Shown: piece after piece, positions 60,801 through 64,000 of the stretch
Layout of the letters: every line of letters starts with the position of its first letter
How positions within the stretch are numbered: the stretch's first letter is position 1
NCBI RefSeq assembly: GCF_002394865.1
Contig: NZ_DGUZ01000017.1
Coordinates: 124,001 to 188,000, forward strand
DNA length: 64,000 bases
Direction: 5' to 3'
DNA from: Fibrobacter sp. UBA4297
Lineage (GTDB): Bacteria; Fibrobacterota; Fibrobacteria; Fibrobacterales; Fibrobacteraceae
Notes under the pieces: model-generated
Seen by the model: the letters and a program-made list of their open reading frames with translations, nothing else
Databases searched by the model: none
Told to the model about the DNA's origin: nothing
Program-made: the position numbers and the translations under genes

Positions 60801-62200
60801 TGAAAAATGAAGAATTAAAAGTGAAGAATGGACGGTACGTCGCTTTTGTTGTGCTTCTGCTGGGAGCGGCTTTGAACCTGTGCTTTGCTTCGACGTGCCG
60901 TATTGAACGCGTGGAATGGGTTGGTGACCATAGCGAGTTTGAAGAACTCTCGATGAACGTGATTGTCGGGGCGCCTTGTGATTCTTGGCGTGCGGCAAGG
61001 CAAAAGCTGTTACGCTATTACGAGGACCGAGGCTTTGTTGGTGCGTCGCTGGATGTGCGTGTAGATAGTGCGGGCGTGGCGCGTTGCAAGTTTGAACGCG
61101 GTAGCGCCTGGGTGTGGGCTGAACCTGAAAATCTTGATTCTAATGCAACGGATATCGAAGTCTTTAGAATGCTGACGGGACTTGAAATCGGTGTGGAAGT
61201 TTCGCTTTCGGACCTGGAGCGCTCGGAACGCAGGCTTGCCCGATTGGGCTATTACGAAAAAACTGCCGATGTGCGGCTTTTTCGCGATCCGGTGCGCAAT
61301 CGCATTATTCCGGCGTATTCCATGCGGGCGGTCCCGATTTCTGCGGCCGAAGGTTTCCTCACGTATTCGAGCGATGAGAATGTCTGGGAAGGTAAAATCA
61401 ATCTAGACTTGTACAACATCTTGGGCACGGGGCGCGATTTGCAGATGGAAGGCTATTCGCAGAGCGATTCTCGCAGGCTAGAAGGCTCGTACCGCGAACG
61501 CTTTATTTTTGGGACCGCCTGGGATGTGCTTGTGCGCGGGTTCTTTGAAGATGATTCGCTGTCGCGTGATTCCCGTTTGGAAATTGGTGTGTCACGGAAT
61601 ATCGGCTTTAGCTTTGATGTTGCGGTATTTGTGGGCATTGGCAATGACGAGAAGAGTTCTTCGTTTGAACTTTCGTACGTGTCGTTTGACCGTAGCATTT
61701 TGCCTCGAAGCGGAACGTCGTTTGATTTGTCGCTTGCGTGGATGATGGACCGCCCGGATTCGCTCGATAGCTATTTGCGCCTGGAGTCTTCGTTTGTGCA
61801 TTATTTGCCGCTGTGGAGGAACTTTATTGTGCGCTATTCGGCAGCGGCGGGTGCGTTGCTTCCGTCGGGTGGTTCGTTTGCTCGCGAGGATTTGTTTAGC
61901 CTGGGCGGCATCAATTCGTTCAAGGGAATGATGTATGGCTTTATGCGGACGCGCGCGTACGGTTTTTCGCAGGCCGCGTTCTTATGGCAGGATGGTTACG
62001 ACTTGTCGATTGAGCTTTTCTACCAGCCGGGGCTTTATAGGCGGATGAGGCCGTTCCACGGGTGGGCGCGTGAGCATGATTATGGTATCGGGTTTACGCA
62101 GTACCGCAAGTCCTGGAGCTTTAGCATTTACTATGCGCTTCGCAATGGGTGCGATTACCTGGACGGTGTGCTAGGCTTTGGGGTGAAGACGCTGTTTTAG
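60800..62200 (+). CDS. Omp85/BamA-like outer-membrane protein
   Basis: The 466-residue protein has an N-terminal hydrophobic signal, POTRA-like segments (about 35-180, including KLLRYYEDRGFVGASLDV) and a C-terminal barrel. The barrel has LFSLGGINSFKGM, similar to the Omp85 Leu-Gly-Gly...Arg-Gly motif, and ends in aromatic Phe. It is much shorter than BamA, nearer to two-partner or TamA-like forms. Coupled by overlap to the large barrel gene, it could assemble or secrete a partner. Confidence 0.8.
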   Translation: MKNEELKVKNGRYVAFVVLLLGAALNLCFASTCRIERVEWVGDHSEFEELSMNVIVGAPCDSWRAARQKLLRYYEDRGFVGASLDVRVDSAGVARCKFERGSAWVWAEPENLDSNATDIEVFRMLTGLEIGVEVSLSDLERSERRLARLGYYEKTADVRLFRDPVRNRIIPAYSMRAVPISAAEGFLTYSSDENVWEGKINLDLYNILGTGRDLQMEGYSQSDSRRLEGSYRERFIFGTAWDVLVRGFFEDDSLSRDSRLEIGVSRNIGFSFDVAVFVGIGNDEKSSSFELSYVSFDRSILPRSGTSFDLSLAWMMDRPDSLDSYLRLESSFVHYLPLWRNFIVRYSAAAGALLPSGGSFAREDLFSLGGINSFKGMMYGFMRTRAYGFSQAAFLWQDGYDLSIELFYQPGLYRRMRPFHGWAREHDYGIGFTQYRKSWSFSIYYALRNGCDYLDGVLGFGVKTLF

Positions 62201-62277
62201 AAAAAAGCTTTTGAAAAAAGCAAAAAAAAGTACGTCATGCGGGCGGGGCCCCAGCTCGGAGTTGACGCCTACGGCGT

Positions 62278-62338
62278 CAGCGGCTTCACTCAGTCATGTT
62301 CGCCAGCAAGCTGTCGCCCGCGACTCTCGTTTTGCACG
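62278..62338 (+). repeat. CAAG-loop palindromic element
   Basis: CTTCACTCAGTCATGTT and GCCCGCGACTCTCGTTTTGC flank CGCCAG-CAAG-CTGTCG (62301-62316), five of six pairs. A GACGCC-TACG-GCGTC hairpin precedes it at 62264-62279. Confidence 0.7.
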
Positions 62339-62447
62339 CTACTGCGAAGGAATAGCCTTGGCCGACGCTATGTTCTCACTCTGTTAATCATTCGGTTCTT
62401 TTTTTATAGAACATCTCACTAACAGCAATAATAATTGCATCCAATAT

Positions 62448-62499
62448 GTGCGATTACCTGGACGGTGTGCTTGGCTTTGGCGTGAAGACGCTTTTCTAG
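62448..62499 (+). pseudogene. Remnant of a second Omp85 3' end (17 codons)
   Basis: ATG plus CDYLDGVLGFGVKTLF and a stop repeats the last 16 codons of the Omp85-like gene (62149-62200). The four base differences are all synonymous third-position changes. Everything upstream of this strand is missing. It looks like the end of a deleted paralogue rather than a fresh copy. Its stop overlaps the stop of the converging lipoprotein gene. Confidence 0.7.
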
Positions 62500-63080
62500 A
62501 GTCTCGGGACGCGGACTTTGTCGCCTGCATTCAGGTGTTCCAGCATAACGCCTGGGTTCACGGACTGGAGTGCCGAAAGCACGTAAAAGCGGGGGAGGTT
62601 CTGTGTGCCTGCGCCATACGTTCTGCGGAGGAGCTTGAACAGGTCTTCGCCGTCGTTAGCGGTAACGACCTTGTAAAGACCCTTGTTCGAGGGGTCGGAC
62701 TGCAAGGCGGAGAGCGCGTTCGAGAACTTGGCGACGAAATTTTCGGCGTTGTTGCTCGGCTTCGTGGCTTCGGCGGCTTGCTTCACCTGTTTTGGCGGCT
62801 TGCTCAGCCCGGATTTGCGGCTCGTGCTTTTGCCCGTAACGGACGGCGGGAGCTTGAATACCGGTGCCTTGAAAGCGTTCATCTTGAGGCTCACGTCGGC
62901 GGTATCTTTGCCCTTTTTGACCGGTTCGAGCTTCAAAATGGAATCCAGCGAGGCGATATAGTTGCTGTCGGGCCATTCTTCGAGCACCATGCGCTTGTTC
63001 ACCTCGACAATTTTTATGGTCGGGTGGTCGTTTTCGCAAGCAATTAAAAGTAATGGAAAGAGCAACAATAAAGGTTTCAT
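62496..63080 (-). CDS. LysM-like lipoprotein
   Basis: The 194-residue protein has a lipoprotein signal (LLIACEN, Cys15) and a basic, Pro/Lys-rich middle. The C-terminal domain (about 135-194, LYKVVTANDGEDLFKLLRRTYG to NAGDKVRVPRL) follows the LysM pattern, although weakly. This suggests an envelope lipoprotein that binds peptidoglycan. Its 3' end overlaps the Omp85 remnant on the other strand. Confidence 0.75.
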   Translation of the reverse strand: MKPLLLLFPLLLIACENDHPTIKIVEVNKRMVLEEWPDSNYIASLDSILKLEPVKKGKDTADVSLKMNAFKAPVFKLPPSVTGKSTSRKSGLSKPPKQVKQAAEATKPSNNAENFVAKFSNALSALQSDPSNKGLYKVVTANDGEDLFKLLRRTYGAGTQNLPRFYVLSALQSVNPGVMLEHLNAGDKVRVPRL

Positions 63081-63175
63081 GCTATAAAAATACTAAAAAT
63101 GAGGTTGCAACTTGCCAAAATTCTAAAAAACAACTAAATTATAGCTCTCAACAATTACTTCACAGGAAGTTTATA

Positions 63176-63484
63176 ATGAAAGAAGGTATCCACCCTAATT
63201 ATCAACCGGTCGTGTTCGTCGATGCGAATACGGGTAAAGAATACATCACCCGCTCCACGAAGTCTTCCGCCGAAAAGAAGACTATCGATGGTGTTGAATA
63301 TAACGTGATTTCCTTGGAAATCACTGCTGATACCCATCCGTTCTGGACGGGCAAGCAGCATCGCGTGGATACGGCTGGCCGTATCGACAGCTTCAACAAG
63401 CGCTATGGCGGCGGTGCTAACATCACCTCTGCAAAGCGTAAGACGCGCAAGGCTGCTCCGGTCAAGGCTGAAGAAGAAGCTTAA
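63176..63484 (+). CDS. rpmE2: 50S ribosomal protein L31, type B
   Basis: The start at 63176 follows AGGAAG. The 102-residue protein has KEGIHPNYQPVVFVD and TDTHPFWTGKQ-like (TADTHPFWTGKQH) blocks of L31 and lacks the zinc Cys, hence type B. About 15 extra Lys/Ala/Glu residues extend the C-terminus. A clear terminator follows. Confidence 0.95.
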   Translation: MKEGIHPNYQPVVFVDANTGKEYITRSTKSSAEKKTIDGVEYNVISLEITADTHPFWTGKQHRVDTAGRIDSFNKRYGGGANITSAKRKTRKAAPVKAEEEA

Positions 63485-63501
63485 TCTTCTTAAATTTTGG
63501 G

Positions 63502-63530
63502 GCCTCCCTAACTAGGGAGGCTTTTCTCTT
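63502..63530 (+). terminator. Terminator after rpmE2
   Basis: GCCTCCCT-AACT-AGGGAGGC followed by TTTTCTCTT. Confidence 0.88.
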
Positions 63531-63551
63531 ATTTAACCCTGAGGACGCAAA

Positions 63552-64000
63552 ATGAAAAAGAAACTTAGCATTTGTGCCGCTGCCTTCATCGCTCTTGCTA
63601 TGACTGGCTGCGATAACGGTAAGACTGGTACCATCGAAGGTGAAGTTCGTGATGCTTTCACCAACAAGCCGTTGGAAATGCCGACCGTCGGTATGGACTC
63701 CACGATTTACACCACTCTTTCCAAGAAGTACGAATTCAACCAGGAACTCCGCAAGGGCAAGTTCAAGTTCGTCAAGGTTCCGGTTGGCGCTTATAGAGTT
63801 TATGCAGGTCGTTCCAAGTACGTGAAGACCCGTATGAAGATTGAAACGACGGAACAGAATCCGAACGCTTCTCTTATTCTTTACATTTACAGCGCTCAGG
63901 TTGATCCGGGTCTGTACCAGGGTACTCCGGAAGGACCGCTCAAGATTGATAACAAGTGGGTTGTCTACTCCACGAACTGCGATGAATCTATTGCTGGTTA
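63552..64000 (+). CDS. Lipoprotein, 5' part (continues past the window)
   Basis: The frame starts with ATG after GAGGACG and stays open to the window end, giving 149 residues so far. A lipoprotein signal ends in AMTGCDNG (Cys20). The mature part looks like a carboxypeptidase-regulatory-like beta sandwich (TGTIEGEVRDAFTNKPLEM ... VPVGAYRVYAG), a fold often found at the start of surface proteins. No family can be named from this part. Confidence 0.75.
   Translation, partial: MKKKLSICAAAFIALAMTGCDNGKTGTIEGEVRDAFTNKPLEMPTVGMDSTIYTTLSKKYEFNQELRKGKFKFVKVPVGAYRVYAGRSKYVKTRMKIETTEQNPNASLILYIYSAQVDPGLYQGTPEGPLKIDNKWVVYSTNCDESIAG

Overview
The window looks like chromosomal DNA of a Fibrobacter species (Fibrobacteres). 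The strongest evidence is six proteins carrying the FISUMP domain (Fibrobacter succinogenes major paralogous domain), a diderm envelope gene set (type IV pilus secretin, Omp85-like barrel, many lipoproteins with a Thr/Ala-x-Cys lipobox), a GH8 exo-oligoxylanase suited to plant-wall degradation, and moderate GC. No rRNA, phage or plasmid module is visible. Most genes are housekeeping, in short operons on both strands.

Layout: 1-4 kb, end of a UvrD/PcrA helicase, an RluA pseudouridine synthase and a COG2509 flavoprotein; 4-6.1 kb, DUF1846 and DUF1232 proteins; 6.3-9.5 kb, pdxST with a divergent PdxR-type regulator; 9.7-14 kb, a three-domain FISUMP lipoprotein and htpG; 14-15.4 kb, a long non-coding block of unusual repeats beside a PD-(D/E)XK transposase; 16.4-21.6 kb, uppP, a DUF2334 protein, an M23 peptidase, tRNA-Ala and a cyclophilin; 21.9-24.7 kb, pyrR-pyrB-pyrC'; 24.7-31.4 kb, a PilZ protein and pilMNOPQ; 31.5-34.2 kb, holA, greA and argJ; 34.4-41.2 kb, mixed metabolism (Fe-ADH, GH8, thioredoxin-reductase-like, radical SAM); 41.2-45.8 kb, four tandem FISUMP lipoproteins; 45.8-46.7 kb, a repeat-rich block ending at tRNA-Pro; 46.8-55.4 kb, Smr, acyltransferase, UAP-type pyrophosphorylase, mraY, a LysE exporter, DHH, HAD and DegT proteins; 55.5-64 kb, rpsT, an mglA-mglB-DUF2914-barrel-Omp85 operon, a LysM-like lipoprotein, rpmE2 and a truncated lipoprotein gene.

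The most unusual content is non-coding. (1) At 14.27-15.27 kb four direct 35-nt repeats delimit a string of non-coding cassettes. Two cassettes carry the same 75-bp module with a consensus sigma-70 promoter, each driving a different putative small RNA. Another holds four inverted pairs of a TACGTA-centred 10-mer, every pair spaced exactly 33 bp. (2) A family of small palindromes has constant flanks and a hairpin whose stem changes from copy to copy while complementarity and a CAAG loop are kept; at least eight copies plus one inside a gene are visible. (3) REP-like palindromes of the intergenic type also lie in frame inside genes. They encode Ser/Pro/Gly linkers of the FISUMP lipoproteins and extra loops in RluA, the COG2509 flavoprotein and the LysE exporter. 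This recalls Rickettsia palindromic elements.

Functional links: PilMNOPQ, a PilZ protein and an MglA/MglB pair with two outer-membrane proteins suggest surface motility or polarity control. uppP, mraY, the M23 peptidase and the acyltransferase serve the envelope. pdxR/pdxST is a self-contained vitamin B6 module. All functional calls come from reading the sequence; no database search was run.
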